DNA from: Terfezia claveryi
Lineage: Eukaryota; Ascomycota; Pezizomycetes; Pezizales; Pezizaceae
Length of the DNA stretch: 64,000 nt
Direction: 5' to 3'
Assembly (NCBI GenBank): GCA_015179025.1
Contig: WHUX01000015.1
Span: 372,001 to 436,000 of the forward strand
The notes under the pieces are model-generated. The model did no database searches, had not been told where the DNA came from, and worked only from the letters and a program-made list of their open reading frames with translations. Of this stretch, positions 10,823-23,238 are shown in pieces. Both the position numbers and the translations under genes were made by a program. The first letter of the stretch is position 1; every line of letters begins with the position of its first letter.

Positions 10823-12779
10823 ATGGTCGACTATTCAAAATGGGATAGGTACGTTTCATGGGTCTCAACCATCCACAACAGTCACAAGAGAATAAGGCAC
10901 TCAAGGCTTAAAAAGTGCAAGCAATCTGACACCTTCGAGTCCAGGCTCGAGTTGTCTGACGACTCGGACATTGAGGTTCACCGTACGTCGAACTTTGTGA
11001 CACGATGATAGTTATAAAGGCTCCTATGAGCCCCGTATGTTGTTTGTTGGCAGAACGCCCTTGAGCTGACTTGAGGCCCTTCTGCCGCTTCTCCAGCAAA
11101 CGTCGATAAACGCTCCTTCATCCGAGCCAAGCAGCGGATGATCCACGAAGAACGACAGAAAAGAAAGGCACAGATCGAGGATCTTAAAGCCCAACGCATA
11201 ATCAACGATGAGCTTCTCAAGAGAATCACTACCCTGATCGAGGCACTCGAGAAGAAGTCGGGGAATGTTGGCAGCGCCGAGGAGCAGGTCTTCAAGACCA
11301 TGATGGAAATCACCGTCAATTCCCAAGCAAATGACAAGGCGCCGGCACTCTCCCACTACCAAAACCCAAAATCCAAGGATTCCCAGCCGACCTACACACA
11401 GATGATGGCTAGCCTCGTTGACCAGGTCAAGAAAGAGGTGGATGGGTCCAACGAAGAGGATCGATGGAAGGCTTTCCTAGCTTTCTTCCAATCGCACCAT
11501 GCAAAGTTGATGAAGCTCCAAGCCGATGCCACGGCGGAGCAAGCAAAGCTAGAGAAGGAGGAAGCTTCCAAAATCACCTCAGAGAGCATTCACGACGGTT
11601 TCAATTCTAGCTTTGTCAACAAGCCTGCATCTGCGGCGGACAAGAAGAAACCGACGAGCAAGGTGGCAGCTGTTGAGCAAATCAACCCAAATGCAAAGAC
11701 TCAGCGAGAGCTGACCGGTGACTTGGTGTCCTCTGGGGCAGAAGCTGATGTTGAAGAGGTGGCGGATGAATCTGAGGCAGACGGCAATATCAAGCCCACC
11801 GCCATTGGATATGAATTTGCAAAGATTAAGGTTGGAGACTACAGGAAGTGCTTGGAGTTCATTACTCAGAACCCGAATGTTGTTGCTGAGAAGGAGGAGA
11901 ACGGGCTGTTAATTGAGGCATTTAATTCTCAAATTGCTGGGAAAGACGAATATGCGCAGCAATGTGTTCACCAGGCACTTCTACTTCAATATTGTAGGCA
12001 ACTTGGCCGTGACGGGGTTGGACTGTTTTTCAAGAGGTACGTTTAATCCGTCACCTCTCATAATAGCGAATACTGAGAAATAGGCAAGAATCACCACCCA
12101 GGGTCACCAAGCACAGCAAGTTTTCCAGAAGGATGTCAAAGAAACTTACGAAAAGCTCCGCAACCGCGCTCGCGAGCTGGCTGAGGAACGGGCTAAAATC
12201 CCAGAGGGAGTTGGCGTTGAGACGATTCAATTGCAAGCTGTCGATCCAGGAACATCCATTAATATACAAGTCCCGGCACCCAATCACGAAGACCCCGCTG
12301 TCCAGCATGCTCGCAAAATCTTTGAGAGCTTCCCACCGGGCTTACAGAGGGCATTAGAGAGCGGCAACTTGGATGAAGTCAACAAGGTGCTTGGAAAGAT
12401 GAGTGTGGAAGAGGCGGAAGAGGTGGTGGAGAAGTTGGGTGAGGTGTGTAAAATCTTCCCTCCTCCAGGCACCCATGATCTTCAAATATGGGAGATTACA
12501 GTTTTAGAGGCCTACAAGTGGTGGCTAACTCCTATGTGGGTCGGTGATGTTTAGGGCGGTATGCTTTCCCTCGAGCACGGCATAATTGATGGCACCACAG
12601 AAGAAGGTAGAGCAAAGATTGAGGAACTTGAGAAGGCCGCTGCTGCGAGAAAGGCTGCTGAGTCTGGAGAGATGCAAGATATTTATGAAATCGACGAGGA
12701 TGACGTTGGTGATCTGCCTGTTGAGGGTTATCAAACTGAACCTGTTGCTGAAGGGAAAGGTAATGGACCAGAGCATTAG
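10823..12779 (+). CDS. CDC37: Hsp90 co-chaperone CDC37
   Basis: Co-chaperone that recruits protein kinases to Hsp90 in the cytosol. Exon 1 (10823-10848) encodes MVDYSKWD; exon 2 is only 38 nt (10945-10982) and encodes LELSDDSDIEVH; exon 3 starts at 11097. Together they give the invariant kinase-binding N-terminus with the SDDSD casein kinase 2 site. The coiled coil RAKQRMIHEERQKRKAQIED follows. The Hsp90-binding middle includes YEFAKIKVGDYRKCLEFI and the domain resumes with TTQGHQAQQVFQKDV after an intron near 12037-12085. A last intron near 12443-12554 precedes GGMLSLEHGIID. The acidic tail stops at 12777-12779. All Cdc37 domains are present and open. Confidence 0.96.
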
Positions 12780-13483
12780 CTTTACATCTTCTTTGTACTT
12801 CTTCATATGAGCTTTTATCTTTTGTTTTATGGGAACGCCCTGCGCATCTAGGGCAGTCGAGAATCGATACGTGGTTGCATATAATAATGCTGCAGTAGGG
12901 TGATTCTGCCATTTAAATCTTGAGAGATCGACAGGGTTGCAGAATTCGGGTCGTGGCGTGCGTTTAATTTCAGTGAGATTTTTTTTACGTCCTCCAATTG
13001 CGTTCACGCTTTAACGCATCTGATAGTGGTGGGGTTGGGATCGGAGCAAGGTGGGAGGGGGCAGTGCTTTATTTTGGCTGCATAACCTGGACAGTTGTCG
13101 GAAACTTCCGTTGTGACGTGGATTAGCGAGGATGAAGCATCCAAAATTGCGCGGCATGACTCAAGCCAGATTATCTTGTACGGTTGTTCACTGGTTTAGC
13201 TATGGTAACCACATTCATAGGTAGTGTACTGTCGAGAGCATGTTGATTCAGACTGATAGAGACGATGGTAACACGACGTAGCCAACACAAGACAATCGCG
13301 AAGCGCAAACAAGAACAATGGTACTGAACCCGGAGAGCCTAGGGCGGAACCCTCCAAACATTCAACAAGTACAAAATGAAAAAAGCAAGTCCAGTACACC
13401 AGAGTACTCCCCTCAGTTATGCCACATGGAACAACCCTTCAACCCTCTTACAGTGACCCTTCCACACAAACTCTTGATTCCAT
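12780..13483. other. Convergent 3' intergenic region
   Basis: Lies between the ends of CDC37 and calmodulin. No gene or clear repeat seen. Confidence 0.5.
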
Positions 13484-14347
<864 letters not shown>

Positions 14348-14738
14348 TGTAAATAAATATGAACGGAAGAACAGTGGGTATCTGATGCAACTTTGTGTGA
14401 TGAGGTGTTCGTGGAGTGCTCTGGAGGCAAGAGGAACTATCGCCGGATTATATTCAGGAGAAAGGGGAGAGTTTAGTGGGCCAAAAGAAGATTAAGGTTG
14501 AAGAGGGGGACGAGGGGAACGACCACGCAGGTGGGGTTAAAGCAGCTGTGGCTGGTACGCTAGTTGTCGCCATCAGTGTCATCTCATGGAAGAGCACTCA
14601 CGTGACAGTCTTGAGATCTCACGTTTAGTCAGCCGAAACACGTAAGGTACCAGTTCAATTAAACAAATCCCTTCATCTCAGCAACACATTTCAGCCTCAC
14701 TCCGCCTCTCATCACTCGGCAGATGAACGTTGTTTCTG
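14348..14738. promoter_or_regulatory. Divergent promoter between calmodulin and the TLG2-like gene
   Basis: About 390 bp separates two divergent starts. A purine-rich plus-strand stretch at about 14440-14520 is CT-rich on the calmodulin strand, consistent with a fungal promoter. No specific factor site is assigned. Confidence 0.45.
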
Positions 14739-16038
14739 ATGTGGCGAGATAGAACGAACCTGTATGGCACACAAACCCGATTGACCATGCAGCAGAGCTT
14801 GTTCTCGATCCACAGAGAGCTAACATAATGCACCGCCTCCTAGCTACATATCGTACCGTCAATCATACTCCCACCACCCTGCGAAACGCCCTCGTTTTAG
14901 TGGCTCCAATAGGTTTGACAACTCGGTATCTGAGGATCGCCGGGGCCTTCTCTCCTCAGACCAGGATGACGACAACTCAGGGGATGCAGTAATCGAAATG
15001 GACCTCCTCCCACCCCGCTGGGCGGATGTGTCGGATGAAGTCAATGAGGTCTTAGCATCGATCAAGAAGAAATCTGTGAAGCTGGATCAGCTCCATCAGA
15101 AGCATGTACTTCCTGGATTTGATGATAAGACGGCTGAGGAAGGAGAGATTGAGCGGTTGACAACAGAGATCACAACCATGTTTCATCAGTGCGGAAATGC
15201 AATAAAGAAGGTGGAACGTTTAGCGAAGCAAGGGGGGATCACGAGTCAGTCTGAGGAAGCTATGAGTAGGAATATCCGGATCTCATTGGCAGCAAAGGTG
15301 CAAGAGGCCAGTACTGCTTTCAGGAAGAAGCAGTCTGCATATTTGAAAAGTAATTATTCGCACATAACTAATTCCGTGAATGTAATTGCTAACACCTGTA
15401 GAACTTCGGAGCCTGCAGGGCGCGGCCGGATCAATAGAACGGGCCAATTCTCCCTCTGTGCCATCGTTTCTACAGGATGAAGAAGCCGATGTTTCCTATT
15501 CCCAGTCAACGCTTCAGCAGCAATCGGCTACTCTCACTTCCAATGATGCTGCAATCAACCAGCGGGAAAGGGAGATCACCGACATAGCAAAGGGGATTAT
15601 AGAGCTCGCAGATATTTTCAAGGAGCTGCAAACTATGGTGATTGACCAAGGAACTATGCTGGATAGAATTGACTACAACATCGAAAATATGGCTGTACAT
15701 GTTAGAGCTGCTGAGAAAGAGCTCGTCCAGGTTTGTCTCCCTGATGATTACATAAATAGTGTTAACATGGGACTTAGGCGTCGCGGTCACAAAAAAAAAC
15801 CACAAAAAGGAAAATTATACTACTCTTGATCTTAATCATTTTTGGCGTGATAATACTTCTCATCATCAAACCTCGAAACCATAGAACGTCACCCACGCCT
15901 CCGATGTCGCCACTTCCCGATATGCAAATTCAGCGACCCCCGCCTGAGGAGCCCCTTATCTCGGAACGTCCAGAAGATCCTTTTGGAAGAATGCGGGAAG
16001 TGCAGCGGATGGAATCGCTGCACCGGTTGAAAACCTGA
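14739..16038 (+). CDS. Endosomal/trans-Golgi t-SNARE, TLG2/syntaxin-16 family
   Basis: Qa-SNARE for fusion of endosome-derived vesicles with the trans-Golgi network. Exon 1 is a 23-nt coding exon (14739-14761, MWRDRTNL); exon 2 starts at 14844 (YISYRQSYSHHPAKRPRFSG). Only this splice gives the family N-terminus, which binds the Sec1/Munc18 partner. The Habc region follows from about 15010. An intron near 15353-15402 joins AYLK to LRSLQGAAGS. The SNARE motif runs REREITDIAKGIIELADIF to NIENMAVHVRAAEKELVQ, with the zero-layer glutamine in the QGTMLDRIDYN region. A last intron (about 15733-15778) precedes a basic stretch and the anchor IILLLILIIFGVIILLII. Unusually for a tail-anchored SNARE, about 50 mostly proline-rich residues follow the anchor, a known feature of TLG2 orthologues. 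Confidence 0.94.
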
Positions 16039-16710
16039 AAAAGCAGAACATTCCGTTTTTTTGTCATTACCTGGAATAGAGGCGTTCATGGGGTTAATGA
16101 TCTTGTTTATCTGCGAGGCTCCATCCCGCTAGCTCACTATTATTGTATAATAATATCCCATGGTGTGTGCTGTGTCCAGCTCCTTCAGTTTTCGGCCCTA
16201 TTTTCCTACTTTCTGAACAGTGTCTGTTTTTACTTATATCCCAGGACCGTATATAATAGGCGCAGGCAGTTTCTAAATTAGATTGGGATTTTGGCTCTCC
16301 TTGTCTCGTATACAGACAGCGCCGAGAAATATCGTGATGGACTCATTCGATTAGTCAAGTTTGCTTATGTAATCAAAGAATCAAAGACTAAGTATGTGAT
16401 CCAAGAGTCAAAGACTAAGTATAGTAATCGTAGGAATCCAAACTTTGTATATTATACCTACATGCCTAATGCGCAATACCTGTAAGTGATCACTATCCCT
16501 CTGCAGCACTCAAAAAGAATATCAACGTTAACTAAACTAAGGATACCTGACATTCCCTCTACTTTTCCGTGCCCGGAAACTTCCTCAGCCGGCTCAGTTC
16601 TCTGAATTCGAAATCCACATACATTATTTTACCTATAATATGTCCAGCTAAGACTACATCTTCGCCCCAGTGCCCTTAATATTGCTCCTCTCCTAGGCTC
16701 ATTATTGCTC
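16039..16710. other. Convergent intergenic region with a short tandem repeat
   Basis: No gene recognised. A duplicated unit (CAAAGACTAAGTAT at about 16382-16395 and 16410-16423, embedded in a unit of about 28 nt) is present. The open frame at 16291-16485 merely spans it. Confidence 0.5.
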
Positions 16711-17647
16711 CTATGCCCACCACTGCTGAATAAACGCCTGTGCAGAAATAGGCCTGTACGCAGTCGTCTTGTTTAAAATCGGTTCGACATATGCGAGTCC
16801 TTTCCCAATTGCAATGTGGAAGTCGAGCATCACTGCTTGGCTTGGATCCTCTTTTTTCTTCTTCTCTAACTCTTCAACAGAATGGTACACAACTACCAAT
16901 CTTTTGCCTAATGGGTAGTGTTAGCGAAAAGTTACAACACGAGAGCTGGAGTTTTCTTACCTGTAACCTTCTCAGCAATATTCACCAATTCATTAAACGT
17001 GGTAACACTCCCGGCCATTCCGCTTTCTGTTGTCCACTCGGTATCTAAGCTCGCCGCTGCGAAACCAGCAATATCATCGGTGAAAGTGATGTTCAATCTT
17101 TCTTCTCCACTTCCGGGAATATCCGCCTTTCCCGCGGCAATGTTCAAGCCAAATGGGAATTTTGGAGAAGCTTTGAACACCCTCTCATCCAGCTCCGGCT
17201 TTGTGGACCCAAAGCCGTGAAGTTCAGGAACAAACCAGGTCGGAAGGCAGTATATTGTAACCCGCTCTCCTTGACCGCCTTCCAAATTTCTGCTTTAGGA
17301 TGGTATACTGCGATGAAATCGTTGGCAGCCTCAGTGTATGCCCAGTCACTTGGGGCAAAACGCTTTACACCGGCTTCTTTTGCGGCTCGGAGGAGAGTGA
17401 TCTGAGAGGAGACGAAGCTGGTGGGGTCGAACGCAAAGGCCACAGAGATGACAGTGTGCACACCCTGGAGGGCAGTACTAGAGTTTCGGGCTTGGAGTAG
17501 TCAATGATGGAAACTGTCATACCAAGGGCAGTTATCATCTCGGGATTTTTGGGAGAGGATGACGAGGGAATGCTGGGGGAGCTTGGAGATCGCTTGGGCA
17601 ATTGAGGCTCCGAGGTTGCCGGCACCAACGAGAGCAACTTTGACCAT
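16711..17647 (-). pseudogene. NmrA-like / isoflavone-reductase-like oxidoreductase, frame disrupted
   Basis: Family members bind NADP(H) through an N-terminal Rossmann fold. The frame opens at 17645-17647 with MVKVALVGAGNLGASIAQAI, including the dinucleotide motif GAGNLGA. Family-like sequence then jumps frame: PEMITALGMTVSIIDYSKPE lies in a second frame near 17565-17480, and the first frame, which has a TGA there, resumes with ALQGVHTVISVAFAF. It continues through AAKEAGVKRFAPSDWAY to FRPGLFLNFT. Near 17225 it jumps again to a third frame (PELDERVFKASPKFPFGLN and ITFTDDIAGFAAASLD). A normal intron near 16905-16960 leads to the last exon ending AFIQQWWA at 16711. Three frame changes cannot be explained by introns of normal size. 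Either this is a recent pseudogene or the assembly has indel errors. Confidence 0.75.
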
Positions 17648-17869
17648 TTTGAATATCGATGTGTTGATGAAATTCGGGGTTCTGGACTTGTTGGGAATGA
17701 TTTGGTGGGAATATCTCGTACACTTCTCTTATCTGTTGAATTGAATGGATTTCTGATGGATGACAGTGACTTCTTATAGACGTGGGTGCATCTAGTGTAG
17801 AATTTTTCCCACTCTTGTATGATTACCGTTTCTTCCTATTTTTCAGCAAACTTGTGACAACGATATAGG

Positions 17870-17941
17870 TAGTCTGGTTGGCACCGATATAGGCTTATAA
17901 ACCACATCGACATCTAGCCTCGTACCGTTAAAACCAGACTA
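17870..17941. mobile_element. 72-bp MITE-like element, TAGTCTGGTT family
   Basis: Begins TAGTCTGGTTGGCACC and ends AACCAGACTA, so the outer 10 bp are inverted repeats bounded by TA. No coding capacity. TA boundaries fit Tc1/mariner/pogo-type insertion. Confidence 0.7.
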
Positions 17942-18149
17942 CCTCTTTGAGTTACTTCCCATACAAATGGTATGTTCATCAGATGATCGCTCAGCTTCTA
18001 GGTACGCCCTTCAGATTACCACTTAGATTACCAATATTCTTTGAGACTAAATTAAACCGTAATCTGATTCATATGCAGTTATAGATTTGTCGGTTCACAG
18101 TGCGACTACCTTTTTGGGTCACTTATAACGCTTATAAATATCTACGAGG

Positions 18150-18188
18150 GTCTGATGGAGACTAATAAATATTTAGTCTCGATCAGAC
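18150..18188. repeat. Hairpin with GTCTGATSGAGACTAA arms
   Basis: Left arm 18150-18165 and right arm 18173-18188 are inverted with one mismatch in 16. The left half, together with the preceding CTACGAGG, is shared with the composite repeat at 23708-23730. The string TAGTCTCGATCAGA recurs at about 18174 and 62998. Confidence 0.65.
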
Positions 18189-18649
18189 GATAAATATTAG
18201 CACAAGCCTCTCGTAACTACCGTTAAGTAGTTATAGTTCAAATAATATCTTGGCAACGCCACTACCTACTAGCGCTGATTGGCTGCCGTCGCAGTCATCC
18301 AAGGCTAATAAGGAGCGGTATGTAGTCCGACATGACAATAATGAACAGAAATCACAGGAATATAGTCTGGTTGGCTACGAGGCACAGGAAGCAGCAGTCA
18401 GGATCTTGTTAGGGAAGTGCGCATTTCTTTGGCGCTTGGATGACCTCTGATTGTTAATAGGAGCCCCTTCCAGCCTGCACTTGACACCTCTTCGCTTAAT
18501 TCCCCTTTATCAGCTCGCCTCCCAGATACAGGTAACTACTTACTATTCCCAATGGTGTAATTAGCGACATGGTGTGATTCGCGGTGTTTCAGAGCTCCGC
18601 ATGAATATAGATGCGGAGGCAGCAACGCCGTGAGAATGCCGTAACCACC

Positions 18650-20587
18650 GCAAAAATGCCACCGAAGTCGTCCATCAGCTTGCACGGGCAGTCCCACTGA
18701 GTCTAAGGCAAAGGTTGCAAAAGCTTATGGGGTAAATGCCAGTACCCTGCGCTGGAGGTGCCATGGGGGAATCTCACGATCTGTAGCACGGCGGACACAG
18801 CAACTCTTAACCAACGGTGAGGAGGATGCCATAGTTGACTGGTGTGGAAGAATGAGTGATCTTTTTTTTTCCTGTCACTATTCTCATGCTGGTTTCAATG
18901 GCTTGTGCTATTCTACGAGCTCGTAATCCTAGTCCTGGTACGAAGATTACTCCATCTGGAGTTGAGTGGCCTACCCGATTTCTTGCCCGACACCCTAGTA
19001 TCAAGTTAAAGTATTGCCAGTACCTAGAGAAAGTACGAGCAAAGGTTACAGCATCTATAGAGGAGAAGCGCAAGTGGTATCGGACATTACGAAGCCTTAT
19101 GCGACAGTACAAAATATCCCCCGAAAACCTATGGAATTGTGATGAAAAAGGTATTATCATAGGCCTGGCAGTTGGTCGGCAGAAATCCATATGTCGCCAA
19201 AAGATTGTAACAGATGGGATTCTGTACTAGAGACCGTTAGTGCTACTGGTCATGTGACTCCGCCATTTGTCGTTTGGAAGAACAAAGTCCACTGCAATAT
19301 GGGTTTTATATACTGGTGATTCAAGACTAGCAACATTCAGTCGATCACCAAGTAGCTATATAGATGATAAACTTAACCTTAACTATAATAGTTAAGCATT
19401 TTGAACCATATACTACTCCGCTAAGTACTGGGACCCCTCCATGGAGAATGCTTATTGTTGATGGTCACAGCTCTCATGTAGCATGGCCGGTAGTGGAATA
19501 TGCTCTAGATCACCGAATTGTAGTATATTGCCTTCCACCTCACTCTACACATCTTATGCAACCTCTTGATGTTGCTTGTTTTGGCCCCCTAGCTCGAGCA
19601 TATCGAACGGCATTACAGGACTTTATTTATGAACATCCTGGTCATACATTTGGAAAGCAGGAGTTTTGGAAGTGTCTCTGCATTGGACGGAAACAAGCTC
19701 TTACCAAGGCAAATATTCTGAGTGGATTTGAGGCTTCCGGAATATGGCCACTTCGACCGGAGGAGGTGCTCGACCGAGTTAATCATACTAGCAATTCGAA
19801 CCCTAATGAATCTCTCTCAACTCCACTAAAGGTTGCTGGTTTCCAGCCAGCTCTCTCAAAACTACCTTTAACCCCCTATTCTCGAACAGTGGTCTCTGGT
19901 ATAGTTGATTATCTTGAAAAAAAGGTAGTCCAATACCGAGTCATTGACCCCTCCTCCAATACCCTTAAAGAGCTTCGAAATGGGAAGCAGGTAAAACCTC
20001 GATCTCAAAAACAGTATCAGGGCCCTCGAACACTAGATCGAGCCTATATTGAGCAAGAAAAAGCTCGTATTGCTGCTGCACAGGCTAAAGAGGTTAAGCT
20101 AGCTTCAAAGAGAGAGGCGCGGAGGTTGGTTAAAGAAGCAAAGGCCAAGGAGGCAACTAGAGGAAGAGGGGGTACTCAGGCTGCACGAGGACGTGGTCGT
20201 GGGAATGTAGCTCGATCACGGAATGCAAGGCACTCAAAATTCAATGCCGAAGGGGCTGATTTACGGAGATTAGAGAATGCAATGCCATTTATGATGCTTT
20301 GTGGTATGTGTAGCTCTACATCTATTGAATTGCTTGAGCTTAAACTAATGGAGATCATAGAGCGAACTTATGGAGAGCCTATGGCTACTAGTCGCGGGCG
20401 TGGTGGGTGTGGTGGAAGGGGTAGTAGGGGTGGAAGGGGTGGGGGGGGGGTTGTTATTGATATTGGGGTGAAGCCGCTACATAGAGTTGAGGGTAAATTT
20501 AGGTGGACTGGCGATATGAAATTTGGATTTTTCTGGATTTTTTACTCTATATTTATTGTTCTTGTTGTTGGGATGCACGGTTGGTAA
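18650..20587 (+). pseudogene. Pogo/Fot1-type DD35D transposase, degenerate
   Basis: Cut-and-paste transposase relic. Near 18655-18840 a broken frame resembles a psq-type helix-turn-helix (KAYGVNASTLRWRCHG). From 18856 to about 19230 a frame gives the CENP-B-like DNA-binding region and YKISPENLWNCDEKGI, holding the first catalytic Asp. Stops and a frame break follow (19228-19360). The ORF 19364-20587 (407 aa) carries MLIVDGHSSH (second Asp) and STHLMQPLDVACFGPL (third Asp), with 35 residues between these two, then ILSGFEASGIWPL. The C-terminus is unusual: two arginine-glycine-rich blocks (near residues 265-285 and 343-370) flank a conserved-looking Cys/Leu segment. The N-terminal half cannot be read in one frame, so it is probably inactive. 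Confidence 0.85.
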
Positions 20588-20679
20588 CTATATTGCGCAT
20601 GTCCTTTATGTAACGAGGGTATCTATGTTGTGAATTAGACCATTGTCGAATCATTAATAGTGGTACCTACCTGTGGAGG

Positions 20680-20762
20680 TAGTCTGGTTGGCACAAGCCT
20701 CTCGTAGAGAGCTGTGGAGGGTGTTGTGCCAACCAGACCCACAGGTTGGCACAACACCCTCC
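20680..20762. repeat. MITE-like repeat plus perfect 19-bp palindrome arms
   Basis: TAGTCTGGTTGGCACAAGCC (20680) pairs with GTGCCAACCAGAC (ending 20738). Overlapping this, GGAGGGTGTTGTGCCAACC (20716-20734) has an exact reverse complement at 20744-20762, separated by 9 nt. This suggests two abutting or nested members of the family. Confidence 0.75.
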
Positions 20763-21104
20763 TTTGGGTTACGATCACCTCGCTTATGACAGATCATAGT
20801 ACCGGACCTCGCTATAGCGGATCCCTTGTCATACCGGATTGACTAGAGGCTCCAGAATTTCTTACCAGCAAATTGCCCTCTCGCCATACCGGACCGGACA
20901 GAGTGCTAGTGGAGTGCAGGGGTCTTCTTATCCCTGTCCCTATACATTTCTCCCTCGCTATACCGAACGGAAAGCTCTGGATTTCTGCCGTCCATTATAG
21001 CAAGAGTTGACTCTACGGAGTACATACGTTTGATGTTTGGCAAAACGCTGTAATTATAGTTAGTATGAACATTCTCTGCTTTGGCGTCAGATGCCTCATT
21101 TTTA

Positions 21105-21162
21105 TAGTCTGGTTGGCACCCATTTTTATATCAAAGGTTGCAATCATATCGCAACCAGACTA
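21105..21162. mobile_element. 58-bp MITE-like element, TAGTCTGGTT family
   Basis: Starts TAGTCTGGTTGGCACC and ends GCAACCAGACTA; outer inverted repeats bounded by TA; no coding capacity. Confidence 0.72.
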
Positions 21163-21768
21163 TTCCTTTCCTAGGGCCGCGCTAGTTTTTGCCGGCTGAC
21201 GGGTTGCATATTGTTCTCAAAGAAGTAGTCTGAGTGCATCGAGGGTTATGCACATTGAGTTCCTGGCGCAGTTCCGCCGACTTATATGTACTGTACATAT
21301 GTACCTACTGCATGCACCACTACAAGTTTATTCAACCCAGAATGCCTCCATAATAAATATTGACCCGTCACATCGAGAGGGCTTTCGCCTGGGTGAAGGC
21401 AAATAATCTATTGCCGAGAAATGTTTTCACAAGTTGATAGTGCTGAAGGATGATAGAAATGGCTCATGAAGAAGTGCCAACCAGACTACATGGATTTATG
21501 GTATGTTTCAATGTTAAGAAACTGTTATTTCACTCATTTTCTAAGGTCCTCTAAGGACTGGCAAGTCAGTAGCAGCCGAGTGTTTTATCCCTAAATTGCA
21601 TATTCTCACTTTGATTGGAATACTTTGTTTCTAAATAAGTTAACGAGGATGTTCAATATGGTCAAGTAAGCGTCTGGTCACGAGACTACGTAGTCACCTT
21701 CAATTTATTATACGCGTAGAGTAGTAACCCCCAGAGCTTACTATCAACCAGCATCAGCACGCACGCAG

Positions 21769-23238
21769 ATGGCGTCCCTCGGTGAAGAATGGTCAGCCGA
21801 TGCGAATGAAGTACTCGAAATCTCACTTATTGTTCCTGGTGACGAGAAGCCGAAGGAATTAGTTAAGTTTCATCCGAAATTCACATACCCCATCTTCGGC
21901 GAGAGCGAGACGATCTACGGCTACAAGGGGCTCAAAATTCGTCTACAATTTGCTGCTCATGATTTAACACCGTGCCTGGAGGTCACATGGGATAAGAAGG
22001 TGAATGCTGTGGGGGATGTTGAGGCGGAGGATGTAGAGGGAAAGATGAAGGAGAGTCTCCCTGATGGTTGGTCTACTGGATTGCTAATCTTCGGACAGTT
22101 AGATGCTGATGTTTGAATAGAGTACATGACGGACACGGAGCAATTCGACCAGCGCATTCAGAATTTCGATTACCAGAGCTTTACACCGCCAGGCCAGTTG
22201 TTCAATACATACTCACTTGATGGAAAAGTTTACGAGATATGGCAGGCGAATCTACTGAATGAGGCCTGTCGAGAGATCTTGAACAACATGCAGAGTCTGG
22301 TTTTGTTTTTCATTGAAGGGGCGTCACTTTTGGATGTCAATGACGAAGCATGGGCGAATCGGCGGTGGGATGTTTACTTCCTGTAAGCTGATGCTCGTGA
22401 TCTGGTTTCTTGAATATACACCTTACTGACTCTCACCGTCCTTAGGTACGAGAAAACCCAAGAGTCTAGGTACACTCTAACGGGCTACGCCACTGTCTAC
22501 CGATACTGGCATCTACCGTCCTCCATAGCAACCAAAGACAAAGAAGTCACATTCTCCCCAGAACAAATCCACTCCAACTATCCCGACATCCAGCCTGACC
22601 CACTTCCCTGCCGTGCCCGGATTTCTCAATTCTTAATTTTACCACCATACCAAGGCTTTGGTCATGGTGGTCTCTTCTACGACAACATCATCTCACACCT
22701 CCTGTCCCTCCCTCTTGTCAAAGAGATCACTGTCGAAGACCCCTCTGACGCCTTCGAGGATCTCCGGAACCTGCGAGATCTCACCCGCCTAAGAATGGAC
22801 GGGACGTTCACTGGGCTTCACCTCCAAGCTCTCAAGCCCCCTGCAAATTCCTCTACCCCAGCCTGGCCATACAATGCGAACCGCATTAAGTCTAAACTCG
22901 CACCAAAGCAGTTCGCCCAATGTGTCGAGATGGAGTTATTCCGGAAGCTGAATAAGAAAGACCAGAAAGCATACAAGCAGTATAGGCTATTGGTCAAAGC
23001 GAGGATATATAAACAGAATAGGGACGTGATGGCGCAGTTGGATAGGTTGGAGAGGATTGATAAGTTGGAGGAAACGTATTTACACGTGGAGGATGATTAT
23101 TTGAGGCAGTTGGCGAAGTGGGAGACGGGAGGGCCGGTAGATAATGGTAGTGGTAGTGGTAGTGGTGGGGATAGGGATGGGGATGAGGATATGGATGATG
23201 GGTATGGAGGGAGGCCGAAGAAGAGAGTTAAGAAGTAG
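21769..23238 (+). CDS. HAT1: Histone acetyltransferase type B catalytic subunit HAT1
   Basis: Acetylates newly made histone H4 (Lys5 and Lys12) before chromatin assembly, with an RbAp46/Hat2 partner. Three exons joined by introns at about 22067-22121 and 22383-22445. The N-terminal region includes LVKFHPKFTYPIFGESETIYGYK-type sequence, conserved in HAT1. The acetyl-CoA site is read as ISQFLILPPYQGFGHGGLFY, matching the GNAT motif A pattern QGxGHG. EITVEDPSDAFEDLRNLRD, including the substrate-side acidic segment, follows. The C-terminus is a charged helical region, a Gly/Ser/Asp-rich linker (about 23130-23200) and a basic nuclear-localisation-like end RPKKRVKK. The start ATG at 21769 lies in a good context after an open 5' region. 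Confidence 0.95.

Larger units (their letters stand above)
17648..18362. other. Intergenic region with MITE-like repeats
   Basis: No gene recognised. Contains the repeats at 17870-17941 and 18150-18188 and marks the left side of a transposon-rich block. Confidence 0.5.
18363..21488 (+). mobile_element. Candidate decayed pogo/Fot1-type transposon, limits tentative
   Basis: A TAGTCTGGTTGGC end at 18363-18375 and an oppositely oriented GTGCCAACCAGACTA end at 21474-21488 bracket the transposase relic. Both have TA at the outside. Further family members lie inside on the right (20680-20738 and 21105-21162), so the true right boundary is uncertain. Whether these ends belong to this transposase is inferred from position only. 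Confidence 0.4.
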
